From Paenibacillus sanguinis 2301083 = DSM 16941 (GTDB taxonomy: Bacteria > Bacillota > Bacilli > Paenibacillales > Paenibacillaceae): a stretch of 64,000 bases of DNA. The translations under genes and the position numbers were made by a program. The notes beneath the pieces were generated by a model. That model saw only the letters and a list, made by a program, of their open reading frames with translations. It was not told where the DNA came from and did no database searches. Location: positions 1-64,000 of the forward strand of contig NZ_KB895381.1 of assembly GCF_000374825.1 (NCBI RefSeq), written 5' to 3'. This document shows, one piece after another, positions 41,806 through 50,992 of this stretch (the first letter of the stretch is position 1; every line of letters begins with the position of its first letter).

Positions 41806-43113
41806 GTGGGGACACAAGCAATAAGTTTAATGGATGTGAACACGCTGCGCGCTTGGTCAAGTGCAAAGGACGAACCTCATTGGTTGCTTGAACGCCGGGT
41901 TCATGCACTTGGGCTGGCAGGGACGCTGGAGCTGCCGAAGGTGGAGAAAATCAAACTTGAAAAATGGGATATCTACGAAAGTGGAGCTTACAAGGCTGAA
42001 CATGCCTGGTCCGGTATGGATGAGGCGCCGGAGGTTGTTCAAGGCCTGGTTGCTTCACCAGTGCAAGGCGGATTGATCGTTCAGTTCAATTCGGATGTAG
42101 TGTACACGGAATTGTGTGCTGATTTAGCCGCACAGGGAGTGATTTTAACTGATCTGCATACTGCGGCGAGAGAACACGGGAATTTGGTTCAGCGGTATCT
42201 CTTTCAGTCCGTAAAGCCGGAAGAACACAAATTGTCTGCTGTGCACAGTGCCTTATGGAGTGGCGGGATTTTTCTATATGTTCCAGACGGTATCGAGGTT
42301 GAGGTTCCCATTCAAGCGATCTTTTATAGCGATACGAGCGGGGCGCTTTTTGCTCCTCATATCTTGATTGTGACTGGCAACAACAGCAAGGTCAGCTATG
42401 TGGATCATTGTATATCGAGTAGAGATGATATCAAGGTTTTGCATGATGGTGTGGTAGAGGTGTTTGCCGGGGCAGGCTCCAGGGTGCAGGTCGCTTCTGT
42501 TCATCAGCTTGCTGCCGCAACAACCGACTTCACCCAGCGGCGGGCGATTGTGCTTGCGGATGGAGGGGTAGAATGGATTGTCGGCGAGATGAATAATGGC
42601 TATACCGCCAGTGATACCAAGACATTACTCCAGGGCAACGGATCCATCTCTGACGCCAAGGTGATTGCGATAGGGTCCGGAGCTCAGAAATTGAGCTGTA
42701 CTACGCAAGCCCAGCATTTTGGCAGAAGCTCGGTCAGCCAAATGATTACGCGTGCAGTTATGCGTGAAGAAGCTACGGCGATTATTAACGGAATTACAAA
42801 AATTGAAAAAGGCGCCACTCATTGTGATGGTCAGCAAACAGAACGTGTACTGATGTTAAGTCCAAATGCGCGCGGTGATGCCAATCCGATCCTGTTGATC
42901 GATGAGGATGATGTAACCGCCGGTCATGCTGCCTCCGTAGGGCAAGTCAATGCGGAACAAGTCTATTATCTAATGTCGCGCGGGATCACGCGAAGTGAAG
43001 CCGAATATCTGGTTATTTTCGGATTCCTTGCTCCTGTCATCTCGGAGATCCCGTTGGAGGGAGTGCGCAGCCGCCTGCAGGATGTAGTGGAGAAAAAGCT
43101 TGGCAGATCATAG
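41806..43113 (+). CDS. sufD: Fe-S cluster scaffold subunit SufD
   Basis: A 435-residue SufD. N-terminal helical part (WLLERRVHALGLAGTLELP), then the beta-helix core (AVHSALWSGGIFLYVPDGIEVEVPIQ) and the C-terminal region with the family residues GHAASVGQVNAEQVYYLMSR. It forms the SufB-SufD heterodimer of the SufBC2D complex. GTG 41806 follows GAGGGGG. Confidence 0.92.
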   Translation: MGTQAISLMDVNTLRAWSSAKDEPHWLLERRVHALGLAGTLELPKVEKIKLEKWDIYESGAYKAEHAWSGMDEAPEVVQGLVASPVQGGLIVQFNSDVVYTELCADLAAQGVILTDLHTAAREHGNLVQRYLFQSVKPEEHKLSAVHSALWSGGIFLYVPDGIEVEVPIQAIFYSDTSGALFAPHILIVTGNNSKVSYVDHCISSRDDIKVLHDGVVEVFAGAGSRVQVASVHQLAAATTDFTQRRAIVLADGGVEWIVGEMNNGYTASDTKTLLQGNGSISDAKVIAIGSGAQKLSCTTQAQHFGRSSVSQMITRAVMREEATAIINGITKIEKGATHCDGQQTERVLMLSPNARGDANPILLIDEDDVTAGHAASVGQVNAEQVYYLMSRGITRSEAEYLVIFGFLAPVISEIPLEGVRSRLQDVVEKKLGRS

Positions 43114-43173
43114 ATCATAGGGAACCAGAGCCGATCCAAGCGAGTCTTATGAAGGTTAAAAGGAGCGATAACA

Positions 43174-44571
43174 ATGGCCAAAAAAGCGCCGGATATGGGT
43201 GAATATAAATATGGGTTTCGCGATGAGCACCAATCTGTTTTTCAATCTGGAAAAGGTCTGACTGAAGAGATTGTCCGGGAAATTTCCCGCATCAAGGAGG
43301 AGCCGGAGTGGATGCTCGATTTTCGGCTGAAAGCCTTGAAGCAATTTTACAAAATGCCGATGCCTAAGTGGGGAGCGGATTTGTCCGGACTAGATCTTGA
43401 TAATATCCAGTATTACGTTCGCCCTTCTGAAAAACAGGGAAAGACCTGGGAGGAGGTTCCCTCCGAGATTAAAGCAACCTTTGACAAGCTGGGGATTCCT
43501 GAAGCGGAGCAAAAGTTTCTGGCAGGCGTATCCGCTCAATACGAGTCGGAAGTCGTCTATCACAGTATGCGGGAGGAGCTGGAGGCTCAGGGCGTTATTT
43601 TCCTGGATACGGATACTGCTCTAAAGCAATATCCTGAAGTGTTCAAGCAATACTTTGGAACGATCATCCCGCCCGCTGACAATAAATTTGCGGCGCTTAA
43701 CAGTGCGGTTTGGTCAGGCGGCAGCTTTGTATACGTCCCGAAGGGTGTTCAGTGTGAGGTTCCTATCCAAGGATATTTTCGGATTAATTCTGAAAATATG
43801 GGCCAATTCGAGCGGACATTAATTATTGCCGAAGAGGGCAGCTTTATCCATTATGTTGAAGGCTGCACAGCGCCTATTTATAGCACGAGTTCTTTGCACA
43901 GCGGAGTGATTGAAATTATTTGCCGGAAAGATTCCCGTGTTCGTTACACGACGATTCAGAATTGGGCTCCCAATATCTACAACCTGGTAACCCAAAGGGC
44001 TGTGGCAGAGGAAAATGCCACCATGGAATGGGTGGACGGCAACATCGGCTCCAAGATAACGATGAAGTATCCGGCCGTAATATTGAAAGGAAGGGGAGCC
44101 AAGGGGTCCGTCCTTTCAATTGCCGTAGCCGGTAAAGATCAGCATCAGGATGCTGGCGCGAAGGTGATTCACCTTGCTCCCGAGACCACATCTACGATTA
44201 TTTCCAAATCCATCAGCAAGCAGGGGGGCAAAGTAAACTATCGTGGATTGTCCAGCTTCAGCCGTGATTCCGCAGGGTCGAAGTCCAATATTAAGTGTGA
44301 TACGTTGATTTTGGACAATCTGTCAACCTCAGATACGATTCCGTACAATGAAATTAAGAACGATCAGATTACTTTGGAGCACGAGGCTACCGTATCTAAG
44401 GTATCAGAGGAGCAATTATTTTACTTGATGAGCCGTGGACTTACGGAACAGGACGCTACGCAAATGATTGTCATGGGCTTTATTGAGCCGTTTACCAAAG
44501 AATTGCCCATGGAATATGCTGTTGAAATGAATCGTCTGATTCAATTTGAAATGGAAGGAAGCATCGGTTAA
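43174..44571 (+). CDS. sufB: Fe-S cluster scaffold subunit SufB
   Basis: A 465-residue SufB of normal length: [20 protein letters not shown] near the N-terminus, [32 protein letters not shown] with a conserved Cys, the [22 protein letters not shown] segment and KISEEQL-like C-terminus ([15 protein letters not shown]). It builds clusters with SufC and SufD. AAAAGGAG before ATG 43174. No sufS or sufU lies in this operon, so sulfur must come from another locus. Confidence 0.93.
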   Translation: MAKKAPDMGEYKYGFRDEHQSVFQSGKGLTEEIVREISRIKEEPEWMLDFRLKALKQFYKMPMPKWGADLSGLDLDNIQYYVRPSEKQGKTWEEVPSEIKATFDKLGIPEAEQKFLAGVSAQYESEVVYHSMREELEAQGVIFLDTDTALKQYPEVFKQYFGTIIPPADNKFAALNSAVWSGGSFVYVPKGVQCEVPIQGYFRINSENMGQFERTLIIAEEGSFIHYVEGCTAPIYSTSSLHSGVIEIICRKDSRVRYTTIQNWAPNIYNLVTQRAVAEENATMEWVDGNIGSKITMKYPAVILKGRGAKGSVLSIAVAGKDQHQDAGAKVIHLAPETTSTIISKSISKQGGKVNYRGLSSFSRDSAGSKSNIKCDTLILDNLSTSDTIPYNEIKNDQITLEHEATVSKVSEEQLFYLMSRGLTEQDATQMIVMGFIEPFTKELPMEYAVEMNRLIQFEMEGSIG

Positions 44572-44625
44572 TTCATCAATTAATGATCAAGCTTTTTACT
44601 TTTAAGAGGCATGGGGTATGTTTTA

Positions 44626-44838
44626 ATGAAGAAAAAAAACTCGGATATCTCAGAATTAGAGCAAATTACGCGAGAGAAAAAGAAGGTTCAGTTCTACCTT
44701 AATATGATGTTAGGACTCGGGGCAAGTTGTGGTGTGGTGATACCTACGGATCCTATTTATTCGATTTTAATGGAACTTTCGGCTCAAGAAGCCTCACTTA
44801 TACAAAAAGCCAAGGAGCAATCAGACCGTTCGGAATGA
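44626..44838 (+). CDS. Small protein of unknown function in the suf operon
   Basis: A 70-residue, mostly helical, charged protein (KNSDISELEQITREKKKVQFY, LGASCGVVIPTDPIY) with one Cys. It lies between sufB and the Nfu-type gene with 50-base gaps, so it is in the operon. ATG 44626 is preferred over 44611 on ribosome-site spacing. Not recognised; a role tied to Fe-S assembly is inferred from position only. Confidence 0.6.
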   Translation: MKKKNSDISELEQITREKKKVQFYLNMMLGLGASCGVVIPTDPIYSILMELSAQEASLIQKAKEQSDRSE

Positions 44839-44888
44839 AACAGGGATGAATTAAATGTTAGGTAAAACACGGAGAGGAGTTTAGTATT

Positions 44889-45128
44889 ATGGAGAATAAT
44901 GAGGTTTTATTTGAAGAAGTATCGGAAGTGCTTTTCAAACTACGTCCTTTCTTATTGCGTGATGGTGGTGATGCCGAATTGGTCGAGGTTGAGAACGGTA
45001 TCGCGAAATTAAGATTTTTGGGGGCTTGCAACGGTTGTCCCAGTGCGACGATTACTTTGAAGGCTGCTATTGAACGCGCAATTCTTGAAGAGATTGAAGA
45101 TATTAAAGAGGTTGTACAGGTATTCTAA
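44889..45128 (+). CDS. NifU C-terminal domain (Nfu-type) Fe-S carrier
   Basis: A 79-residue protein that is only the NifU C-terminal domain: [20 protein letters not shown] and the cluster-binding CNGCPSA (CxxC), ending IKEVVQVF. Nfu proteins accept clusters from SufBCD and pass them to target enzymes. GGAGAGGAG before ATG 44889. It closes the operon. Confidence 0.92.
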   Translation: MENNEVLFEEVSEVLFKLRPFLLRDGGDAELVEVENGIAKLRFLGACNGCPSATITLKAAIERAILEEIEDIKEVVQVF

Positions 45129-45192
45129 ATTTCTTTTCACCAAAGCCATTGCACATATATAAATCCTTAACCCTATGCGGGCAACTAAATAT

Positions 45193-45255
45193 CCTCCCAA
45201 AATGAATTCATGAAATCAACTTTTCCCATTCATTTTAGGGGGATTTTATTTGTGC
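45193..45255. terminator. Bidirectional terminator between nfu and SMR genes
   Basis: AAAATGAAT/ATTCATTTT perfect stem flanked by CCC/GGG, then ATTTTATTT. Confidence 0.65.
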
Positions 45256-45275
45256 TTTTAAGTATAAAAAATCAT

Positions 45276-45623
45276 CTATTTCTGTTTAACTAATATAACC
45301 CCAGTTATGATGACAATGAGGCCAACCCATGTTTTCCAGGAAGGGGTCTCCTTCATGAACCAATAACCCATCCAAATTGAAATCAGTACTTCGATACATT
45401 TTGCAATGATAAGTACATAGCCTAATTGATCCACGGCCTTCATCCCGAACTTAATACCGTATCCAACACTTAAATTGGCAGCGAGAAAGAGTGGAAGCAT
45501 CATGAGCTGGAATTTGAAAGTTGACCAGAAATGCGGGTCAATATGTTTGCTCTGATAAGAAAAAATAATATTGATACAAGTGAGACCAACAAACATGAGT
45601 GCAAAACTAATCAAGTACATCAT
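45276..45623 (-). CDS. Small EamA/SMR-type membrane transporter
   Basis: A 115-residue membrane protein with four predicted helices, the size and layout of small multidrug-resistance proteins. The last helices (LISIWMGYWFMKE, WVGLIVIITGVILVKQK) resemble the EmrE/EamA half-unit. The helix-1 Glu of EmrE is not evident, so drug export is uncertain. Confidence 0.7.
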   Translation of the reverse strand: MMYLISFALMFVGLTCINIIFSYQSKHIDPHFWSTFKFQLMMLPLFLAANLSVGYGIKFGMKAVDQLGYVLIIAKCIEVLISIWMGYWFMKETPSWKTWVGLIVIITGVILVKQK

Positions 45624-45647
45624 AACACCCCTGGGAAAGTAGTAGGA

Positions 45648-45875
45648 TTAATGTTTACTTAATCCAACATTTTTATCCGCAGGCATTTTTGTGTTCCGTT
45701 TGAGGATCAATAAAATCTCCATATGGCTCAAAGGCAGACTTTGATTTTCTTTGCCGGATTGGTTGCAAAATGGTTTAAAAGAAAAAATTTTTCCCATAGG
45801 AAAAATAAAAGATATTGTTATTCTATCTAGAAATCCAATAATTTTCAATGGCGAGTTAATAAAAAGTGTTGACAA
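45648..45875 (-). other. Possible MarR-type remnant
   Basis: The minus-strand frame contains SLPLSHMEILLILKRN, which resembles the start of a MarR winged-helix domain, then stops. No good ribosome site and no complete domain. It is weakly supported. Confidence 0.25.
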
Positions 45876-45932
45876 GATAAAAGAATAAAATTAAGTTATA
45901 CCTAACTAAAAGTTTTGCCTTAGGTAAAAACT
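45869..45932 (+). promoter_or_regulatory. Promoter region and MntR operator of the mnt operon
   Basis: TTGACA at 45869-45874 is a perfect -35; the -10 is not clear. The near-palindrome at 45911-45932 contains TTTTGCCTTAGGTAAAA, very like the MntR boxes of B. subtilis mntA and mntH. An MntR gene ends the operon, implying repression by Mn(II) through this site. Confidence 0.7.
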
Positions 45933-45970
45933 ATTGGTACAAAATAAAATTGTTTGGGAGGAGAACGACA

Positions 45971-46930
45971 GTGGAGCATGTACGATTAAAGTCTAAAGGG
46001 ATTATCTTGGGGGTTTGTTTATTAGCTTTTGCTATTTGGATGGCGGGGTGTAGCACTAAGGAAAAGTTGGATGAGACAGCAAGCGGGGAGAAGCTAAACG
46101 TTGTGACAACTATTGCACAGATCGCAGAACCTATCTCTGTTATCGGAGGAGACCGAGTGACTGTACAAAGCTTGATGGGACCCGGGGTTGACCCGCACTT
46201 GTACAATGCGACGCAAGGTGATATCGGTAAGCTGGAGAAAGGGGATGTGATTTTCTACAGCGGACTTCATCTGGAAGCCAATATGCTTAAAGTATTCGAG
46301 GAAATTGGAAAAACACGACCGGTGCTTGCCATTAGCGAGTCGATTCCGGCAGAGCAACTGCTGAAGGATGAGGGTGGGGCAATTGATCCGCACGTCTGGT
46401 TTGATATTGACCTGTGGAAACAATCGCTGACTGCGGCAACTGATGAATTGAAAAAAGCTGCGCCTGCAGATGCCGATTACTTTGAAGCCAACAAGCAAGA
46501 GTATTTTAAAAAGCTGGATGAGCTTAAGGCGGATGCTAAATCCAAATTGTCGCAAATTCCGAAAGAAAAGCGCGTGTTGATCACAGCGCATGACGCGTTT
46601 GGCTATTTTGGCCGCATGCATGATATCGAAGTGGTTGGCCTGCAAGGATTAAGTACGGAGGATGAGGTTGGCTTATCCGATATTGACGACACAGTAGAAC
46701 TCTTGGTGAAATATCAGGTGCCTGCCGTGTTCGTGGAAAGCAGCATTAATCCGGCTTCTATCAATGCGGTAATTGAAGGAGCCAAGAAGCAAGGACTGGA
46801 TGTACAGGTTGGCGGTGAATTGTACTCTGATGCGATGGGAGACGAGAGTACACCGGAAGGTACATACCTAGGCATGTACGCTCATAATGTGAATACCATT
46901 CATCAGGCTTTAAGTGCAAAAGGAGAGTGA
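45971..46930 (+). CDS. mntA: Manganese/zinc ABC transporter substrate-binding lipoprotein
   Basis: A 319-residue cluster A-I binding protein: lipoprotein signal peptide with lipobox MAGC, then metal-binding His in GVDPHLY and DPHVWFD, a third His in ITAHDAFGYF, and the Asp/Glu region LYSDAMG. The layout matches MntA/TroA/PsaA. GTG 45971 is chosen because GGAGGAG ends 7 bases before it; the longer TTG frame from 45950 contains that ribosome site. Metal preference is inferred as Mn from the MntR gene and box. Confidence 0.9.
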   Translation: MEHVRLKSKGIILGVCLLAFAIWMAGCSTKEKLDETASGEKLNVVTTIAQIAEPISVIGGDRVTVQSLMGPGVDPHLYNATQGDIGKLEKGDVIFYSGLHLEANMLKVFEEIGKTRPVLAISESIPAEQLLKDEGGAIDPHVWFDIDLWKQSLTAATDELKKAAPADADYFEANKQEYFKKLDELKADAKSKLSQIPKEKRVLITAHDAFGYFGRMHDIEVVGLQGLSTEDEVGLSDIDDTVELLVKYQVPAVFVESSINPASINAVIEGAKKQGLDVQVGGELYSDAMGDESTPEGTYLGMYAHNVNTIHQALSAKGE

Positions 46931-46935
46931 GCGGC

Positions 46936-47673
46936 GTGCTTCCAGTTCTAAGTGTTGAAGGACTATCTGCTTCTTACCGTAAGAACAAGGTACTGGACAA
47001 TGTGGTGTTTGATGTCCAGCCAGGAACGATGACAAGTATTGTGGGGCCTAATGGTGCAGGGAAATCAACCTTACTTAAAGTCATACTTGAGTTGCATCCA
47101 CGTTTAGCTGGGAAGGTTGCGTTCTTTGGGTCTTCCTATCAGAAAGTGAAATCACGAATTGGCTATGTTCCGCAACGCGGCTCCGTGGATTGGGATTTTC
47201 CTACTAATGCACTTGATGTTGTGTTAATGGGGCTGTATGGGAAAATAGGCTGGCTAAAACTGCCAAAACGCTTGCACCGTGAAAAAGCGATGGAAGCCTT
47301 GGCGGAGATGGGGATGGCAGATTATGCTTCGCGCCAAATCAGCCAGCTCTCAGGTGGTCAACAGCAGCGAGTCTTTTTGGCCCGCGCACTCGTTATGGAC
47401 GCGGAGTTGTACTTTCTCGATGAGCCGCTTGCGGGTGTGGATGCGGCAACGGAACGCGCTATTATGAAGACGCTCAATTTGCTGAAAAGCCAGGGAAGAA
47501 CGGTGCTGGTTGTCCATCATGATTTACAGACGGTTGAGGATTATTTTGACCATGTACTGCTTTTAAACCGAACTGTGATTGCACATGGCCCGACGGCAGA
47601 GACCTTTACAGAAAACAACATTCATCGAACTTACGGGGGAACGCTGCGCTGGAGGGGAGCGAAGTCGGTATGA
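46936..47673 (+). CDS. mntB: Manganese ABC transporter ATP-binding protein
   Basis: A 245-residue ATPase: Walker A GPNGAGKST, signature LSGGQQQRVFLARAL, Walker B LYFLDEPLAGVD, and switch His in VVHHDLQTV. GTG 46936 has AGGAG 10 bases upstream; GTG 46927 overlaps the mntA stop but is only one base from the ribosome site. It energises the MntC/MntD permease. Confidence 0.9.
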   Translation: MLPVLSVEGLSASYRKNKVLDNVVFDVQPGTMTSIVGPNGAGKSTLLKVILELHPRLAGKVAFFGSSYQKVKSRIGYVPQRGSVDWDFPTNALDVVLMGLYGKIGWLKLPKRLHREKAMEALAEMGMADYASRQISQLSGGQQQRVFLARALVMDAELYFLDEPLAGVDAATERAIMKTLNLLKSQGRTVLVVHHDLQTVEDYFDHVLLLNRTVIAHGPTAETFTENNIHRTYGGTLRWRGAKSV

Positions 47674-48590
47674 TGCTGGGATTGTCGCAAAACGCTCAAT
47701 GGGTGTTGCTTAGCACCTTGATTTTGGGAACGGCCGCCGGTATTATCGGTTGCTTCGCCTACTGGAAGCGGCAAAGTCTAATGAGTGATGCATTATCTCA
47801 TGCTGCGTTGCCAGGCGTTATTATCGGGTTTGTCATTCTTGGCGAAAAAAATCTACCCTTGATGATTGCTGGTGCCGCAGTTAGTGCATTATTTGGGGCT
47901 CTGCTCATCCATTGGATACGTTCCTCAAGTCGCGTCAAGGAAGATGCGGCGATGGGCATCATTTTGTCCGTCTTCTTCGGCCTTGGCATCATGCTGCTTA
48001 CCTTTGTCAATCGTATGGCCGGAGCTAGTCAGAGCGGATTGGATAGCTTTATCTATGGCCAAGCAGCTTCAATGGTGGGCAAAGACGTATGGCTTATGTC
48101 GGGATTGGCTTTACTTGTTTTGTTTATTTCTGTTATTGCCTTTAAGGAATGGAAGCTGTTTTTGTTTGATTCGGCATTTGGTAAGGGATTGGGGTTGTCG
48201 AGTCGGTGGATGAACAGCCTGTATATGTTTTGCCTGGTACTGGTGATTGTCATAGGCATTCAAGCCGTAGGGGTTATTCTCATGGCGGCGCTTCTGATTA
48301 CACCCGCTGTTAGCGCAAGGTACTGGACGAACTCCTTCAAGTGGATGATGGTGCTGTCCGCTGTGTTTGGAGGCAGCTCGGGTGTCATCGGCACCTTGCT
48401 GAGCGCCTACGGAAAGGGATGGCCAACCGGTCCATTTATTGTGATTGCTGCAGCTTCCCTATTCGTTGTTTCATTAGCACTCGGTATTCGTAAAGGTTTG
48501 CTTGTCATCGGAATTCAGCAATACCGGCAACGAAAGCTGCTTAAAGAGCTCCCCGTTCATGGGAGCGGTGCGTTGGAAAGGGGGAACTAA
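47670..48590 (+). CDS. mntC: Manganese ABC transporter permease
   Basis: A 306-residue ABC-3 family permease with about eight helices (SLMSDALSHAALPGVIIGF, MAALLITPAVSARYWTNSF). Its start overlaps the mntB stop (ATGA). A second permease follows, as in B. subtilis mntCD, so the channel is probably a heterodimer. Confidence 0.9.
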   Translation: MMLGLSQNAQWVLLSTLILGTAAGIIGCFAYWKRQSLMSDALSHAALPGVIIGFVILGEKNLPLMIAGAAVSALFGALLIHWIRSSSRVKEDAAMGIILSVFFGLGIMLLTFVNRMAGASQSGLDSFIYGQAASMVGKDVWLMSGLALLVLFISVIAFKEWKLFLFDSAFGKGLGLSSRWMNSLYMFCLVLVIVIGIQAVGVILMAALLITPAVSARYWTNSFKWMMVLSAVFGGSSGVIGTLLSAYGKGWPTGPFIVIAAASLFVVSLALGIRKGLLVIGIQQYRQRKLLKELPVHGSGALERGN

Positions 48591-48592
48591 GC

Positions 48593-49468
48593 ATGAGCTA
48601 TGCCGGTTGGATTATACTTACCGCCTCGCTGGTTGGAGTCTCATGTGGACTGATCGGTTCTCTGCTTATTCTGCGCAGAATGGCAATGATGGCGGATGCG
48701 ATTAGCCATACTGTATTACTTGGTATTGTGATTGCGTTCTTGATTACGCGCGAATTGAGCGGTATTCACATGTTGATTGGCGCTATTGCTGCCGGGTTAT
48801 TGACAGCGATTTTAGTTCAGTGGTTTCATTCGCTTGGCGTACAGCAGGAAGCTTCCATTGGTGTGGTATTTACTTCTTTATTTGCCATAGGGGTTGTATT
48901 AATTGCAACCAAAGTAGGAAATGCACACCTGGATGTCAAGCACACCTTGATGGGAGAAATTACATTTATCCCTTGGGAAAAAATGAGCTTGCCTTGGATC
49001 GGCGAAATTCCAGAAGCGGTCTTCATTTTATCAATTGTACTTATTATTGTCCTGATCGCAATTATTGGGTTTTACAAGGAATGGAAAATCACTTCGTTTG
49101 ATCCTGCACTCGCTGCGAGTATTGGTATTCCAGTTGTACTCATGCACTATGTGTTTATGGGACTTGTTTCAGTAACAACGGTCGCGGCTTTTGATGCAGT
49201 TGGTGCGATTATGGTTGTGGCTATGCTGATTACGCCAGCGGCAGCGGCTTATCTATGGACTGACCGGCTTGCCGTTATGATGGTTTTGAGTGGTATTTTT
49301 GGCATTGTCGCAGCTATTTCCGGATATTTTATTGCCGTTTGGTTGGATACCTCTATCTCCGGATCTATGGCTTTTTCCACGGGTCTTGTATTCATGATCA
49401 GCTTCATAGCTTCGCCTAAGCATGGCATTGTGGCAAGGTGGATGAGACCCAATTTGAAATCACTATAA
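48593..49468 (+). CDS. mntD: Manganese ABC transporter permease
   Basis: A 291-residue ABC-3 permease: MAMMADAISHTVLLGIVIAF and VAMLITPAAAAYLWTDRL are the conserved family segments. AAAGGGGG before ATG 48593, 2 bases after the mntC stop. Confidence 0.9.
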   Translation: MSYAGWIILTASLVGVSCGLIGSLLILRRMAMMADAISHTVLLGIVIAFLITRELSGIHMLIGAIAAGLLTAILVQWFHSLGVQQEASIGVVFTSLFAIGVVLIATKVGNAHLDVKHTLMGEITFIPWEKMSLPWIGEIPEAVFILSIVLIIVLIAIIGFYKEWKITSFDPALAASIGIPVVLMHYVFMGLVSVTTVAAFDAVGAIMVVAMLITPAAAAYLWTDRLAVMMVLSGIFGIVAAISGYFIAVWLDTSISGSMAFSTGLVFMISFIASPKHGIVARWMRPNLKSL

Positions 49469-49483
49469 TCAGGAGGGAACGAG

Positions 49484-49903
49484 ATGACAACGCCGGGCAT
49501 GGAAGATCATTTAGAGCGAATCTATCTGCTATCACTCGAAAAAGGCTATACCCGAGTATCTGATGTGGCCGTTGCGTTGTCTGTCCAACCTTCATCAGCT
49601 TCCAAGATGGCGCAAAAGCTGGGGGAATCCGGCTATATCGAATACGAGAAATATGGCCGGATATCTTTAACCGGGAAGGGAAGGAAAGTTGGCAAACAAC
49701 TGCTCGACAGGCATCTGTTGCTAGAGCGGTTTTTACGACAAATTGGTGTACCTGAACAACAAATCGCGGATGAAGTTGAACAACTTGAGCACCATATTAG
49801 CTGGAATACTCTGGAATTGCTTCGAAGTTTAGTGCATGACCTGGAGGAGGTGCAGGAATCATCCAGAGATAATTATCACAGAAAACAATCAGCAAGGTAT
49901 TGA
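49484..49903 (+). CDS. mntR: Manganese-responsive transcriptional regulator MntR
   Basis: A 139-residue DtxR-family regulator, close in length to B. subtilis MntR (142). N-terminal MTTPGMEDHLERIYLLSLEKGYTRVSDVA with the first metal ligand Asp8, helix-turn-helix LSVQPSSASKMAQKLGESGYI, and metal-site residues in RHLLLERFL (His77, Glu-region) and EQLEHHISW (Glu/His cluster). It lacks a third SH3 domain, as in MntR. CAGGAGGG before ATG 49484. Encoded at the end of the mnt operon, so it is autoregulated with the transporter. Confidence 0.92.
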   Translation: MTTPGMEDHLERIYLLSLEKGYTRVSDVAVALSVQPSSASKMAQKLGESGYIEYEKYGRISLTGKGRKVGKQLLDRHLLLERFLRQIGVPEQQIADEVEQLEHHISWNTLELLRSLVHDLEEVQESSRDNYHRKQSARY

Positions 49904-50014
49904 CTTAAAACGTTATAGTCCTTATTTAATCCCTCGTTACATAGAGATCATTTCCTTCCACAACATAAGCGTTCCCCAAAATAAACCGAGTTGAGCAGCG
50001 GCTTCAAAGTCATG

Positions 50015-50042
50015 AAACCGTTTGCTAAACACGGTTTTTTCA
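50015..50042 (+). terminator. Terminator after mntR
   Basis: AAACCGT/ACGGTTT stem with 9-nt loop and T run. Confidence 0.7.
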
Positions 50043-50106
50043 GTTATTCTAAAAATGTGATAGTCAAATTATTGAATTAAAAAATTTTAATAATTGAGGT
50101 GTTCTT

Positions 50107-50856
50107 ATGAGACTTGCTGACAAAGTCGCGATCATTACCGGAGCCGCGGGAGGCATGGGGAGAGCGGATGCACTGCTGTTCGCCAAAGAGGGCGCAAAAC
50201 TGGCCATTACGGACATGCAGGAAGACAAACTTCAAGAGGTTGTGCGCGAGATCAAGGAATATGGCGGCGAAGTGATCGGCTTCAAGCAAAACGTGGTTTC
50301 CGAAGAGGATTGGATTCGCGTCGTAAGCGAAACGGTTGCGAAATTCGGTAAAATCGATATCCTGGTCAACAATGCGGGGGTGTCCGACTCGACGCCGTTT
50401 CTGGATCAGACCGTCGAAAACTGGGAGAAGATTATGAAGATCAATGTGACGAGTGTTTTCCTCGGTCAGAAGCATGTTATTCCTTATATGATCGAGTCAG
50501 GGGGCGGTTCGATTATAAACATCTCATCGATTGCTGGGTTAACCGGCGGCAGCGGAACGGGCCCCTATACCGCAAGCAAAGGCGCCGTCCGCTTGCTGAC
50601 CAAGGCGACGGCTGTGGACTACGGCAAGCATAATATTCGGGCGAATTCCATCCACCCTGGCTTCATCGAGACTCCGATGACGGTCGATTTGTTCAAGGAC
50701 GAGAGCATGCGGCAATGGTTCCTGTCCCAAACGCCGATTCCGCGGCTGGGCAAAGCGCAGGATATTGCTAATGGCGTTCTGTTCTTAGCATCGGATGAGT
50801 CTTCCTACATTACGGGCATCGAGTTGCCTATTGACGGCGGTTACTACGCGAAATAA
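50107..50856 (+). CDS. SDR-family oxidoreductase (3-oxoacyl-ACP reductase-like)
   Basis: A 249-residue classical SDR: TGAAGGMGRADA, NNAGVSDSTPF, ISSIAGLTGG, YTASKGAV, and the C-terminal GIELPIDGGYYAK. It resembles glucose or cyclohexanol dehydrogenases as well as FabG-like enzymes; the substrate is unknown. Weak AGGTG site before ATG 50107. It stands alone with its own terminator. Confidence 0.88.
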   Translation: MRLADKVAIITGAAGGMGRADALLFAKEGAKLAITDMQEDKLQEVVREIKEYGGEVIGFKQNVVSEEDWIRVVSETVAKFGKIDILVNNAGVSDSTPFLDQTVENWEKIMKINVTSVFLGQKHVIPYMIESGGGSIINISSIAGLTGGSGTGPYTASKGAVRLLTKATAVDYGKHNIRANSIHPGFIETPMTVDLFKDESMRQWFLSQTPIPRLGKAQDIANGVLFLASDESSYITGIELPIDGGYYAK

Positions 50857-50941
50857 TCAATCCAAGAACAAGCGATTGCGCCCCGTGCAGCCAAGGTCTT
50901 AGCGCTCAGCCCATCTCATAGTGCACAGTGTATAGTAAAAA

Positions 50942-50979
50942 ACGAACAGAGGGCAAACCAACCCTCTGCTCGTTTTTTT
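50942..50979. terminator. Bidirectional terminator between SDR and TetR genes
   Basis: CGA-CAGAGGG/CCCTCTG-TCG stem, followed by seven T residues on the plus strand. Confidence 0.85.
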
Positions 50980-50992
50980 CGTACTTTCTACT

